A stretch of 45,777 nucleotides of DNA from Deltaproteobacteria bacterium. Lineage in GTDB: Bacteria; Myxococcota_A; Polyangia; Haliangiales; J016. Made by a program: the position numbers and the translations under genes. Shown piece after piece: positions 16,279 through 24,500 of this stretch. The number at the start of each line of letters is the position of its first letter. The first letter of the stretch is position 1. The notes under the pieces were generated by a model, which searched no databases, was not told the origin of the DNA, and worked only from the letters and a program-made list of their open reading frames with translations. The stretch is taken from the NCBI GenBank assembly GCA_003696105.1, contig RFGE01000101.1:1-45777 (forward strand). The letters are read 5' to 3'.

Positions 16279-18375
16279 TTACGCGCCTCGCAGTTCCCAG
16301 ACGGTCGTCGTCTTGCGGACGTGGTTCACGCGGGCGAGGAACGCCGTGAAGATGCCGAGACCGCCGACGACGAACAGCAGGACGCGAGCGACCGTCTGGG
16401 CGATATCGGGGAGCAACCAGGTCCACAGCGCGGCGCCGATGAGCGACGCCAGCGCGATCGGCAAAAAGTACTTCCAGCACATGTTCATCATGTGGTCCAC
16501 GCGGAACCGGGGCAGGGTCCACCGGATCCAGATGCACACGAAGATCATCGCGATCACCTTGATGGCGAACACGCCGAACGCCAGCAAGTGCAACACGCGC
16601 GAGTTCTCGATCTCGATCGGGTCGGCAAATGGGATGTTCCACCCGCCCAGGAAGACGGTGGTCGTCACGGCGCCGATGACGATCAGGTTCACCCACTCGG
16701 CGAGAGCAAAGATCGAGAACCGGAACCCGGAATATTCGGTGTTGTAGCCGGACACGAGTTCCGATTCCGCCTCGGGCAGGTCGAACGGCGTGCGGTTGCC
16801 CTCCGCCAGGGCGCTGATGAAGAAGATGAAGAAGCACGCGAACGAAAACGGGCTCGCGAACAGGTTCCACTCCCACGGCATGGCGCCCTGCGACTTGACG
16901 AGGTCTTGCATCGACAGGCTGCCGACGCCGATGACGACGGACAGCACCGCGATCGACGCGGGCAGCTCGTAGCTGATGATCTGCGCCGCGGACCGCATGC
17001 CGCCGAGCAGCGACCACTTCGAATTCGACGCCCACCCGCCCATGATCACGCCGACGACGACGATCGACGTGACCGACAGGATGTACAGGATGCCCACGTT
17101 GAAGTCAGCCACCTGCAAGATCGGCGAAAACGGCAGCACGACGAACGTCAGAAAGACGCCGGAGAACACGAGCAGGGGCGATGCGCGAAACAGCACCGGG
17201 TCGGCCTCGCGCGGAATGACGTCTTCTTTCACGATGAGCTTGAGCCCGTCTGCGAGCCACTGCAGCCAGCCGTTGGGCCCCACGCGGTTCGGCCCCGGGC
17301 GAGACTGCATCCGCCCCGAGATCTTGCGCTCCCATACGACGATCAAACCGCCGAGCACGGGAACCGGCAGCACGACGAGCAGCCCCACCGCCACGAGGAT
17401 GAGCGCGTACAAAAACCCGGTCGGAATCGGCTGCGGGCCAGCGTACCGCGGGATTTCGACGCTCACACGACCGCCGTCGCGAATGATCGTGACCGCCGCC
17501 TTCGCCGCGTCGCTCGCGTGCCACACGCGATACAGCGCGACGAACGTTGGCGTCGGCTTGCCGTCGACTTCGGCGAGGATGTCTCCGGCGCGCACGCCGG
17601 CCGCGGCAGCCGGCGACGGAGGCAACCGCGAGTCCTCGTGGGTGTCCACGCCGTTTTGCTCGAGAAAGTCGAGGATCTCGTGGCGCGTGAGCACGCCGTC
17701 GCCGTCGAGATCGGCCCAGCGAAACGTGTCCTCGTCGGTGAACCCGCGGGCCTTGGCTTCGTCGAGGTGCACCTTGCCGTCGGGGCCGCCGACACACTTG
17801 CCGTCGCGCCACCGGCCGCAGTCGTAGCGGCGCAAGAAGCCGATACCCTCGAAGCCTCCGCGCACCCTGCGCACCAAGAGCCCCGATCCGTCCGGCGCGA
17901 GTTCGGCGTCGACGCCGAGCCACGCGGCGAGCCCGCGGCCCTCGCGCTCGCCGAACAGGTGGTGAGCGAGGCGTCGCGCGGTCGGCCGGAACATTTCGAT
18001 GTGCACCGGGTAGTCGCCGGTCGTCGCGATGGTCTCGTATGCGTCGCCGCGGCGCTGGTCGACGCGGACCTGTCCGTCGAACACCATGCGGCCGCCGATC
18101 ACCTGCGCCACGTGGTCGTCGACGTCGACGAGCGCCCTGTGTTTGGATATGCGCGCCGTCAGTTCCACGTCGCGGCCGCCGTCGGCCGCCCCGACGAGAA
18201 CCACGCGGGTGGGCGCGTCCGGATCGGGTTCGACTTCCGGGGCGAGTTCGACGACCAGCACGTCGCCGACCTCCAGGCTCGTCGGCCGCACGTCGCGAAC
18301 CGAGGGGAACTGCGGGTTGCTCTGGCACGCGGCGGCCAGGGCGGCGGCCGCGACCGCGAAGCCGACGGCTTTCAT
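16279..18375 (-). CDS. nuoH: NuoH with N-terminal lipoprotein signal, beta domain, PDZ domain and EF-hand
   Basis: Membrane subunit that forms the quinone-binding boundary. It has 698 residues against the usual 320-400. The NuoH core begins near 318 with [18 protein letters not shown] and carries [54 protein letters not shown] and SGYNTEYSG. Residues 1-17 form a lipoprotein signal with lipobox LAAAC (Cys17). Residues 24-130 look like an IPT/TIG-type beta domain ([16 protein letters not shown]). Residues 149-310 look like [12 protein letters not shown] opens it and [17 protein letters not shown] closes it. Between them lies a canonical EF-hand loop, [12 protein letters not shown] (222-233). 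C186 and C194 may form a disulfide. The stop of nuoD overlaps the ATG, so the signal peptide start is firm. The NuoH N-terminus is normally periplasmic, which fits. Confidence 0.92.
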   Translation of the reverse strand: MKAVGFAVAAAALAAACQSNPQFPSVRDVRPTSLEVGDVLVVELAPEVEPDPDAPTRVVLVGAADGGRDVELTARISKHRALVDVDDHVAQVIGGRMVFDGQVRVDQRRGDAYETIATTGDYPVHIEMFRPTARRLAHHLFGEREGRGLAAWLGVDAELAPDGSGLLVRRVRGGFEGIGFLRRYDCGRWRDGKCVGGPDGKVHLDEAKARGFTDEDTFRWADLDGDGVLTRHEILDFLEQNGVDTHEDSRLPPSPAAAAGVRAGDILAEVDGKPTPTFVALYRVWHASDAAKAAVTIIRDGGRVSVEIPRYAGPQPIPTGFLYALILVAVGLLVVLPVPVLGGLIVVWERKISGRMQSRPGPNRVGPNGWLQWLADGLKLIVKEDVIPREADPVLFRASPLLVFSGVFLTFVVLPFSPILQVADFNVGILYILSVTSIVVVGVIMGGWASNSKWSLLGGMRSAAQIISYELPASIAVLSVVIGVGSLSMQDLVKSQGAMPWEWNLFASPFSFACFFIFFISALAEGNRTPFDLPEAESELVSGYNTEYSGFRFSIFALAEWVNLIVIGAVTTTVFLGGWNIPFADPIEIENSRVLHLLAFGVFAIKVIAMIFVCIWIRWTLPRFRVDHMMNMCWKYFLPIALASLIGAALWTWLLPDIAQTVARVLLFVVGGLGIFTAFLARVNHVRKTTTVWELRGA

Positions 18376-19508
18376 CGATCGATCTCCGGCGCAACGATGT
18401 CGAGGGAAGCGATCAGCGCGACGAGATCCGCGACCATGAGCCCGGCGGACTTGTCGCGGATGACCTGCATCGCGTTGAAGCTGCCGGTGCGGAACCGCGC
18501 GCGGTACGCATTGGTCGTGCCGTCACCGATCACGTAACACAGCATGTCGCCGCGCGCGGCCTCGACCCGGCTGTGCGCCTCTCCCTTGGGTTTGAGCTTC
18601 TTCGGCTTGTTCCAGAACTCGCCCTTCGGGGTCGTCTGAATCAGGTCGAGCGCCTGCCGCAAGATGCGCACCGACTGGCGCCACTCCTCCACGCGGACCC
18701 AGAAGCGATCCCACGAGTCGCCGGTCGTGCCATGCTCGCCGCGCCCGACCGGCACGTCGAACTCGAGCTTCGGATAGACCGAGTAGGGCTCGTCGCGGCG
18801 CACGTCGAAGTCGACGCCCGACGCCCGCAAGTTCGGCCCGACGAGGCCGTAGTCGATCGCCTCCTCGCGCGTGATCACGGCCATGTTGGCGAGCCGCTTG
18901 ATGAAAATTGGGTTGCCGGTGATCAGCCGGTTGAACTCGTCGATGATCGGTTCGAACCGGTCGAGGAAACGCAGCGCCTTGTCGCGCCACGCATCGGTCA
19001 TGTCCCAGCCGACGCCGCCGATGCGGTGATAGTTGTACGTAAGTCGGGCGCCGCACAGCTCCTCGAGCAGGTCGTTGACGTACTCGCGCTCGCGCAACGC
19101 ATACGGGAACGGCGTGATGGCGCCGATGTCCATCGCCATGGCGCCCAAGGCGATGCAGTGCGACGAGATCCGGTTGAACTCGTCCGAGATGACCCGCAGG
19201 TACTCGGCGCGCTCCGGTACTTCGATGTCCGCCAGTTTTTCGACGGCGGTCGCCCACGCATGGTTCGCCGTCATCGCGCAGACGTAGTCGACGCGATCGG
19301 TGTAGGGCATGAAGCCCTCGTACGTGCATTTCTCGGCGATGTGCTCGATCGACCGGTGCAGGTAGCCGACGTCGGGGTCCGCCTCGGCCATGATCTCGCC
19401 GTCGGTGCGCACGATGAACCGGATCACGCCGTGCGTGGAGGGGTGCTGCGGCCCCATGTTCACCGTGATCTCGTCGCCGGTGTCGTATTGCAGGATCAGG
19501 TCGGACAT
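18372..19508 (-). CDS. nuoD: NADH-quinone oxidoreductase subunit D (49-kDa type)
   Basis: Peripheral subunit lining the quinone pocket, 378 residues. The N-terminus has [13 protein letters not shown] with the quinone-site His, followed by [29 protein letters not shown] and [20 protein letters not shown]. The C-terminus has [26 protein letters not shown] and [13 protein letters not shown], corresponding to the family end. It starts one base after the nuoC stop and overlaps nuoH by four bases. NuoB, its direct partner carrying cluster N2, is not encoded between nuoA and nuoC as usual. Confidence 0.95.
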   Translation of the reverse strand: MSDLILQYDTGDEITVNMGPQHPSTHGVIRFIVRTDGEIMAEADPDVGYLHRSIEHIAEKCTYEGFMPYTDRVDYVCAMTANHAWATAVEKLADIEVPERAEYLRVISDEFNRISSHCIALGAMAMDIGAITPFPYALREREYVNDLLEELCGARLTYNYHRIGGVGWDMTDAWRDKALRFLDRFEPIIDEFNRLITGNPIFIKRLANMAVITREEAIDYGLVGPNLRASGVDFDVRRDEPYSVYPKLEFDVPVGRGEHGTTGDSWDRFWVRVEEWRQSVRILRQALDLIQTTPKGEFWNKPKKLKPKGEAHSRVEAARGDMLCYVIGDGTTNAYRARFRTGSFNAMQVIRDKSAGLMVADLVALIASLDIVAPEIDR

Positions 19509-19509
19509 G

Positions 19510-20097
19510 TCACTTGTCCTCCTCGGCGTCCACGACGCGCGGCCGCATCCCCTCAGTCTGCGGATGCTCCTTGTCGTACGCGGCGAGCAGTTCGAGCACC
19601 GAGTAGCGCGTGGTCGGCATCGTCCGGTAGCGGTCGGCCTCCTGGTAGTCCTTGCGCATCGGATGGCCGACCCAGTCGTCCGGCATCAACAGGCGCCGCA
19701 GGTCTGGATGGCCGACGTATTGGAGGCCGAGCAGGTCGTACTGCTCGCGCTCGTTCCAGTTCGCGGACCGCCACACGCCGCACACCGACGGCACCACGGG
19801 GCGATCCCGCGGCACCTCCACCTTAATTACGAAGGTGTGATGGTGCTCGTACGAGTACAGGTGGTAGACCGACACCAGCTTGTCGTCGCGCGGATAGTCG
19901 ACCCCGGTGATGCACTGCAGGAAGTCGAACCGAAGCCGCGGGTCGGTCTTGAGGAACGTGCACACGTCGACGAGCTTGTCGGCCGCCACCAGGCAGAACG
20001 CATCCTTGATGCCACCCTCGGCCGGCGTGAACCCGGTCACGGCGTCGCCGAACTCGGTCGCGAGGGCCTCGTAGATCTCGGCCGGTTCCATCGTCAC
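19510..20097 (-). CDS. nuoC: NADH-quinone oxidoreductase subunit C (30-kDa type)
   Basis: Peripheral scaffold subunit, 195 residues. The 30-kDa family signature is [29 protein letters not shown], followed by GHPMRKDY. Two starts are possible: GTG at 20097, overlapping the nuoA stop (GTGA), or ATG at 20091. AGGAGG at 20102-20107 is 4 nt from the GTG and 10 nt from the ATG, so it does not settle the choice. The gene is not fused to nuoD or nuoB. Confidence 0.94.
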   Translation of the reverse strand: MTMEPAEIYEALATEFGDAVTGFTPAEGGIKDAFCLVAADKLVDVCTFLKTDPRLRFDFLQCITGVDYPRDDKLVSVYHLYSYEHHHTFVIKVEVPRDRPVVPSVCGVWRSANWNEREQYDLLGLQYVGHPDLRRLLMPDDWVGHPMRKDYQEADRYRTMPTTRYSVLELLAAYDKEHPQTEGMRPRVVDAEEDK

Positions 20098-20531
20098 TTC
20101 GCCTCCTGCGCCGCTCGCGCCGGCGCATCATCGGGCATCAGCGGCTTGCCTTCCGGCCCCCGCACCCAGTCGAGATCGCCCTTGACCCACACGTACGCGA
20201 GCCCGAGCGCGAGAATCGCCACGAACAGGCCGAGTTCGGCGAACGCGATGCCGCCGACGCCGGCGGCCACCCACCGCTTGAACACGACCGCCACCGGATA
20301 GGTGAAGGCGACCTCGACGTCGAACACGAGGAACACCAGCGCGACGATGTAGAAGCGCGGGTTGAAGTTGAACCAGGCCTGGCGCAGCGGCGTCTCGCCG
20401 CACTCGTAGATCTCGAGCTTGGTCTCCTCGTCGACCTTGGGCCGCAGCAGCCAGCCGACGAACAGCGTGATCGCGAGGAAGCCGACGCCGAGGCCGAGGA
20501 AAACCAGGATGTTCGCAAACTCGAATTGCAT
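20094..20531 (-). CDS. nuoA: NADH-quinone oxidoreductase subunit A
   Basis: First gene of the complex I operon. The 145-residue membrane protein has three helices. The conserved matrix loop reads [20 protein letters not shown] (family ExYECGxxP), followed by [16 protein letters not shown]. The C-terminal tail after residue 125 is hydrophilic and slightly long. nuoC follows with a 4-bp overlap, leaving no room for nuoB. Confidence 0.95.
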   Translation of the reverse strand: MQFEFANILVFLGLGVGFLAITLFVGWLLRPKVDEETKLEIYECGETPLRQAWFNFNPRFYIVALVFLVFDVEVAFTYPVAVVFKRWVAAGVGGIAFAELGLFVAILALGLAYVWVKGDLDWVRGPEGKPLMPDDAPARAAQEAK

Positions 20532-20584
20532 GGCACCGCCCGTGAAGAACCCCGAAGCGCGCTAGGCCTTGAAAATCCGCAGGG

Positions 20585-20614
20585 TTTGTACATAACGGGA
20601 TCGCTGCGGGTCAA
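20585..20614 (-). promoter_or_regulatory. Putative sigma70 promoter of the nuo operon
   Basis: On the minus strand TTGACC (20609-20614) and TACAAA (20585-20590) are separated by 18 nt. Transcription would start about 45-50 nt before the nuoA ATG at 20531. This lies in a 177-bp divergent intergenic region. The divergent gene at 20709 has no equally clear promoter, though TTGACC occurs at 20660-20665. Confidence 0.45.
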
Positions 20615-20708
20615 GGCGGAAGGGCGGCCCTGGGGGCCAACGCCTATCGTTATCAGAAGTTGACCGCGGGAAGTGGACTCCGGGCCGATTGTTCGTAGGA
20701 TGCGCGCC

Positions 20709-22190
20709 ATGCCGAAACGCCTTCTCCTGAACGCGATCGTGCCGGCCCTCGCCGCGGCCTGCGTCGTGGGCGCGCCGCCCGGCTTCAGCTCCGGCGACCG
20801 GTGGTCGGCGCCGCTGGCGGCCCCGCTCGAGGGAGGGCCGGCCCTCGTGCCCGTCTCGATCAACGGCAAGGGTCCGTTTTTATTTATGATCGATCCGGAT
20901 TCCGACGTGTCGTCGATCGAGGAACGCATCGCCGCGGCCCTCGACCTGTACACGGTCCAGGCGGGCGACGTCGCGGACGAAAGCGACACGATGCGCACCG
21001 TGCGGACCGCCGAAGTGCGCGAGATCACGGTGGGCACGCTCAAGGTGGCGAATCGGGTCGTGCGGCTCCACAGAAACGGCTCGTTCGGGTTCAACGGCCG
21101 TCCCATCGACGGGTTGCTCGGCCGCGACGTGGTCAGCGACTCCCTGATCCTGCACATCGACCGCGATCGCGGCCAGATGATCCTGGCGACGCAGGGCCAC
21201 CTGGATCCGCCGCCCGACGCGGTGTCGGCGCCGCTGCGGCGGTTCAACGACCGGTTCCTCGCCCGCGCGCGGATCGGCGGCGAGGAGGTGGAGATGTACC
21301 TCGACTTCGCCGCGCCGGCGTCGCTGCTGTGGCCGGAGGTGATGCAAAAGCTCGGGTTGCGGCGAGCGCGGGTGCGCGCCACCTTGGTCGACCACCTCGG
21401 AACGGCGCGCCAGGTGGACTTCGGCGGCATCGCCCCGACGCTCGCGGTCGGCGACGCGGCCGTCGACAACCACCTGATCCTGCCGTTCGGCGACCGGCGC
21501 TTTCGCCCGCAAGACTACGACGGCGCGCTCGGCGAGAACTTCCTGTCGCGCTTCCTGGTCACGGTGAACTGGCACAAAAAGCGCGTCTACTTGAAGGCGC
21601 GGCAGGCCGACCTCGGCGCGCTTGCGTCCGAGCGCCTCGGCCGATGGGGCGCGACCATGGCCAAGTGCAAGACCCCGGCATGCGTCACCGTGTCCATCGA
21701 ACGCCCCGGCGCCCCCGCGCCGCCGGCGGGCGGTGTTCGCGGCGGCGCGCCCGCGCCGCCCGCGCCTGGCTCCGCGGGCTCCGCCGCGCCCGCGCCGCCC
21801 GCGCCTGGCTCCGGCGAGCCGACCTCCGGCGGCGAGGCGACCGCGGCCGCCGACGGGGCAGCGACCGCGCCCGCGGCGGCCTCCCCGCCGGCCGGCGCGC
21901 CCCCGCCCGCCGGTCCGATCGCGCTGGTGGCGACGCGCGAGCCGTGGACGCGCGACCTCACGTACGAGGTCGTCCTCGAGGCGCTCAACCCGGACGGCTC
22001 GCCGATCGGCCTGCCGCTGCTGCTCGTGACCTTCCCGAAGGGCGCCGAGACGATCACCGCCCGCGCCGGCATCGCCCCCTACGCCGCGGCCGCGTCGTTC
22101 CGCGTGGTCGACATGAGCCCGTTCCCGCGACCGTGCGACGAGGGGGGCGGCGTACGGCGATGCGTGTGGCCGATCCGGCCGCTCCGGTAG
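20709..22190 (+). CDS. Retropepsin-like aspartic protease-fold lipoprotein with degenerate catalytic sites
   Basis: Secreted or lipid-anchored protein of 493 residues. The signal NAIVPALAAACVVG gives a probable lipobox. Two segments look like the halves of an aspartyl-protease (retropepsin-like) fold. Residues around 45-140 run from VPVSINGKGPFLFMIDPDSD to DGLLGRDVVSDS. Residues around 180-300 run from EVEMYLDFAAPASLLWP to LGENFLSRFLVTVNW. The usual catalytic DTG(S/A) is DPDS in the first and DFAA in the second, so proteolytic activity is doubtful. A Pro/Ala/Gly-rich linker (about 335-410) precedes a C-terminal beta domain (DLTYEVVLEALNPDGSPIG). ATG 20709 is chosen for the TAGGA 8 nt upstream. 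An ATG at 20700 is possible. Confidence 0.7.
   Translation: MPKRLLLNAIVPALAAACVVGAPPGFSSGDRWSAPLAAPLEGGPALVPVSINGKGPFLFMIDPDSDVSSIEERIAAALDLYTVQAGDVADESDTMRTVRTAEVREITVGTLKVANRVVRLHRNGSFGFNGRPIDGLLGRDVVSDSLILHIDRDRGQMILATQGHLDPPPDAVSAPLRRFNDRFLARARIGGEEVEMYLDFAAPASLLWPEVMQKLGLRRARVRATLVDHLGTARQVDFGGIAPTLAVGDAAVDNHLILPFGDRRFRPQDYDGALGENFLSRFLVTVNWHKKRVYLKARQADLGALASERLGRWGATMAKCKTPACVTVSIERPGAPAPPAGGVRGGAPAPPAPGSAGSAAPAPPAPGSGEPTSGGEATAAADGAATAPAAASPPAGAPPPAGPIALVATREPWTRDLTYEVVLEALNPDGSPIGLPLLLVTFPKGAETITARAGIAPYAAAASFRVVDMSPFPRPCDEGGGVRRCVWPIRPLR
21747..21813 (+). repeat. Two copies of a 28-bp direct repeat inside the Pro/Ala-rich linker
   Basis: The same 28 bases occur at 21747-21774 and 21786-21813 (period 39, a multiple of 3). 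They encode a repeated APAPPAPGS unit in frame. This points to repeat expansion in the linker of the retropepsin-like protein. Confidence 0.85.
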
Positions 22191-22265
22191 GCCCCCCACG
22201 TCGAGCGGCGGCGGCCGGCGGTTTCCCGACTTGCGCTGAAGCCGGATCGCCCCCAGGCTCGCCGC

Positions 22266-22796
22266 ATGCACATCGAGCGCCGCGACGTCATCGACGAGCC
22301 GATCGATCGGGTGTACGCGCTGCTGCGCGACGAGTTGCCGCGCCTCGCCGCGCACTTGCCGAGCGTCCAGCGGATCGACCGCGTATCGGCGCACGAGACC
22401 GCCGATGGCGTCGACGTCGTCAACCACTGGTACGCGATCGCCGACATCCCCGGCCCACTCGCGCGGTTCGTCAAACCGGAACTGTTCGCGTGGCGGGACA
22501 CGGCCCGCTGGCACGACGCCGACCGCGCGGTCGACTACACGCTCGAATCGTTCGTCGCCGCCGACCTGTACGATGCGCGCGGACGCAATCAATTACTTGC
22601 GCTCGGCCCCCGCCGCACCGAACTGCGCGTGTCGTGCGCGGTCGCCATCTGGGCCGATCGCATACCGGGGGTTCCGGCGACGGTCGCCCGCCGCGCGGTG
22701 CCGTTGGTCGAAACGCTCGTCGAACAACTGCTGTCGGCCAACCTGCGCTCGGTAGCCCGCGCGGTCGCCGCGTACTGCAGAGCCCACCCCGAGTGA
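22266..22796 (+). CDS. SRPBCC/START-like small-ligand-binding protein (probable)
   Basis: Soluble protein of 176 residues. The start MHIERRDVIDEPIDRVYALL and the pattern of beta strands (DVVNHWYAIADIPG, ADRAVDYTLESFV, RTELRVSCAVAIW) with a long C-terminal helix fit a helix-grip SRPBCC or polyketide cyclase-like fold. No catalytic motif is recognised. It is co-directional with the retropepsin-like gene, 75 bases downstream, and may share its transcript. The specific family is uncertain. No function is assigned. Confidence 0.65.
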   Translation: MHIERRDVIDEPIDRVYALLRDELPRLAAHLPSVQRIDRVSAHETADGVDVVNHWYAIADIPGPLARFVKPELFAWRDTARWHDADRAVDYTLESFVAADLYDARGRNQLLALGPRRTELRVSCAVAIWADRIPGVPATVARRAVPLVETLVEQLLSANLRSVARAVAAYCRAHPE

Positions 22797-22832
22797 CGCG
22801 ACCGGCGGCGACGGGATGCGGCACGCCGCGGC

Positions 22833-24305
22833 TCAATCCGCCGCGACGCCGGCCTGTTGCAGCCGGGCGATCTCGCCGGCGAGTTGGTGCGCCGCCTCGC
22901 CCACCCGGTCGAGGTGCACCGCGAGGTCGTCGGTGCGAGCGACCGCGGCGTCGACGCCGCGCTGAATCCCGTCGAGTTGCCGGCGCGCGTCGCGCTGGAG
23001 CCGCCCGAGCCGCCCGACCTCGGCGGCTACCGCGCCCAACGCGGTCGCGCCGGTGTCGGCCGCGCCGCGCTGCCGATCGGCCAGCTCGCGCAGCCGGCCG
23101 GCGGACGCGACCAGCTCGGCCGCCACGGTCGATAGCCGCTCGCCGGTCTGGGAACGGGCCGCCGCCGCGAACGCCTGGGCGCGCTCGGCAAGCCTGCCAG
23201 CGAGGTCGACGACCTGCCGCGTCGCGCCCGACTGTTGCCGGTAGGCGCGCGTCATCGACTGCACCTTCCGCTGCGCCGTCTGCGCGCTCTCGCGGATCGC
23301 GGTGAGGGCATCGCCGGCGGCGACGGCCACCTGGAAGCCCTGTTCCACCGCCTGCGCCCCGTGCGTGATCGCGGCGGTCGCCCGCTCCGACTCCTCCTGT
23401 ACGCCGCGGATCTGCTCGCTGATCTCCTTGGTCGACGCGGCGGTGCGCTGCGCCAGCGCCTTGATCTCGCGCGCCACCACGGAAAAGCTGCGCCCGTGCT
23501 GGCCGGCCTGCGCGGCGATGATCGATGCGTTGAGCGCGAGCAGGTTGGTCTTCTCGGTGATCTCTTGGATCACGCGAACAACGTCGCCGATGCCATCGAC
23601 GCGCACGTTCAACGAATCGATGCGCTCGCGCGCAACTTGTGTCACTTCCCGAATGCGTTCGATTTCGTCGAGCGTCCGGTGCACCGCGCGGTAGCCGCGT
23701 TCGGCCTCAGCCGTGGTCCTGGCGGACAGCTCGGCGGTCTCCGCCGCCCGATCCTGCACCCGCTGGATCGCCGCGTCCATGGCGTCGGCCGCCGCGATCG
23801 TCTCGGCCGCGGCGTCGCTCAGCGCCGCCGCATCCTCCGTACCGCGCCGCTCGGACTCGACCGCATCGATCAGATCCGTGAGCAGCGTCGCGGCGCGTTC
23901 GAGCGCCGACACCTCGCCGTCGAGCGCGCGCGCCGCATCGACCAGCTCGACGCCGGCGCCCTCGGCGCGCCGCATCAGCCGGTCGACCTCGTCGCCATCG
24001 ACGACGTCGCCGGCCAGCGCCGCGAGCGCCTCGCGCCAGCGGTGCTCGGCCGCCCGGCGGTCGGCCACCGCCTGCGCCGCAGCCCGCCGCGCCGCGTCGA
24101 TCCGCCTGGCCGCCGCGTCGAACACTCCCGCCGTTTCGGTCGTCAGCTCCACGAGCCGCCGCCGCGCGTCCTCCGCGTCGGCCCGGGCGCGGCCCGCCGC
24201 GGCGCGCGCCGCCACCAGCCGCGGTCGCACTCGCAGCCACGCGAGGGCCGCCCCCGCGATCCCGCCCGCGATCACCCCGACCAATAGCGCGTGCGTCGTC
24301 TCCAC
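22833..24305 (-). CDS. Methyl-accepting chemotaxis-like signalling protein without sensor domain
   Basis: Chemoreceptor-type coiled-coil protein of 490 residues from GTG 24305. An N-terminal membrane helix (ALLVGVIAGGIAGAALAWL, residues 6-24) is followed at once by cytoplasmic helices. No periplasmic, PAS or HAMP domain is seen. The receptor hairpin tip is recognisable (TEKTNLLALNASIIAAQAGQ then GRSFSVVAREIKALAQRT). At the positions usually reading EAARAGE it has IAAQAGQ, so charged contact residues for CheA/CheW are changed. Flanking helices are Ala/Arg/Glu-rich. No che genes are nearby. An upstream in-frame ATG at 24470 would add 55 residues lacking similarity and would run into the next gene's promoter, so GTG is preferred. 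Confidence 0.75.
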   Translation of the reverse strand: METTHALLVGVIAGGIAGAALAWLRVRPRLVAARAAAGRARADAEDARRRLVELTTETAGVFDAAARRIDAARRAAAQAVADRRAAEHRWREALAALAGDVVDGDEVDRLMRRAEGAGVELVDAARALDGEVSALERAATLLTDLIDAVESERRGTEDAAALSDAAAETIAAADAMDAAIQRVQDRAAETAELSARTTAEAERGYRAVHRTLDEIERIREVTQVARERIDSLNVRVDGIGDVVRVIQEITEKTNLLALNASIIAAQAGQHGRSFSVVAREIKALAQRTAASTKEISEQIRGVQEESERATAAITHGAQAVEQGFQVAVAAGDALTAIRESAQTAQRKVQSMTRAYRQQSGATRQVVDLAGRLAERAQAFAAAARSQTGERLSTVAAELVASAGRLRELADRQRGAADTGATALGAVAAEVGRLGRLQRDARRQLDGIQRGVDAAVARTDDLAVHLDRVGEAAHQLAGEIARLQQAGVAAD

Positions 24306-24462
24306 GGCAGATCGCTCGCAGCGATCACACCACGGCCGGCTCACGCGCGTCAAACGCGCGCGCCAGCGGACGTGCGGCCATCCGGCGGCAGGGAACGCGC
24401 GCCCGCCGCGCACGCCACCGATCGACCGGCGGTCGGCCCGACGTCCCGTCCCGGCGCGCGCC

Positions 24463-24492
24463 TTGGTCAAACGGGCGCGGCTGAGCTATACC
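24463..24492 (+). promoter_or_regulatory. Putative promoter of the peptide-transporter operon, suggesting a leaderless mRNA
   Basis: TTGGTC (24463-24468) and TATACC (24487-24492) are separated by 18 nt. The predicted start of transcription is about 24499-24501, at the ATG itself. No Shine-Dalgarno lies between the -10 and the ATG. Confidence 0.4.
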
Positions 24493-24500
24493 ACCGGCCC

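Noticed and set aside
14239-18537. An unbroken plus-strand reading frame of more than 1400 codons antisense to nuoK, nuoJ, nuoI and nuoH
   Set aside because: Its translation is an Arg/His/Asp/Glu-rich string without recognisable motifs, while the opposite strand encodes clear complex I subunits. Long antisense frames are expected from codon bias in high-GC DNA.
24306-24470. Upstream extension of the MCP-like protein to an ATG at 24470, adding CxxC-like WCDRC
   Set aside because: The added 55 residues show no similarity, precede the membrane helix, and overlap the likely promoter of the divergent peptide-transporter gene.
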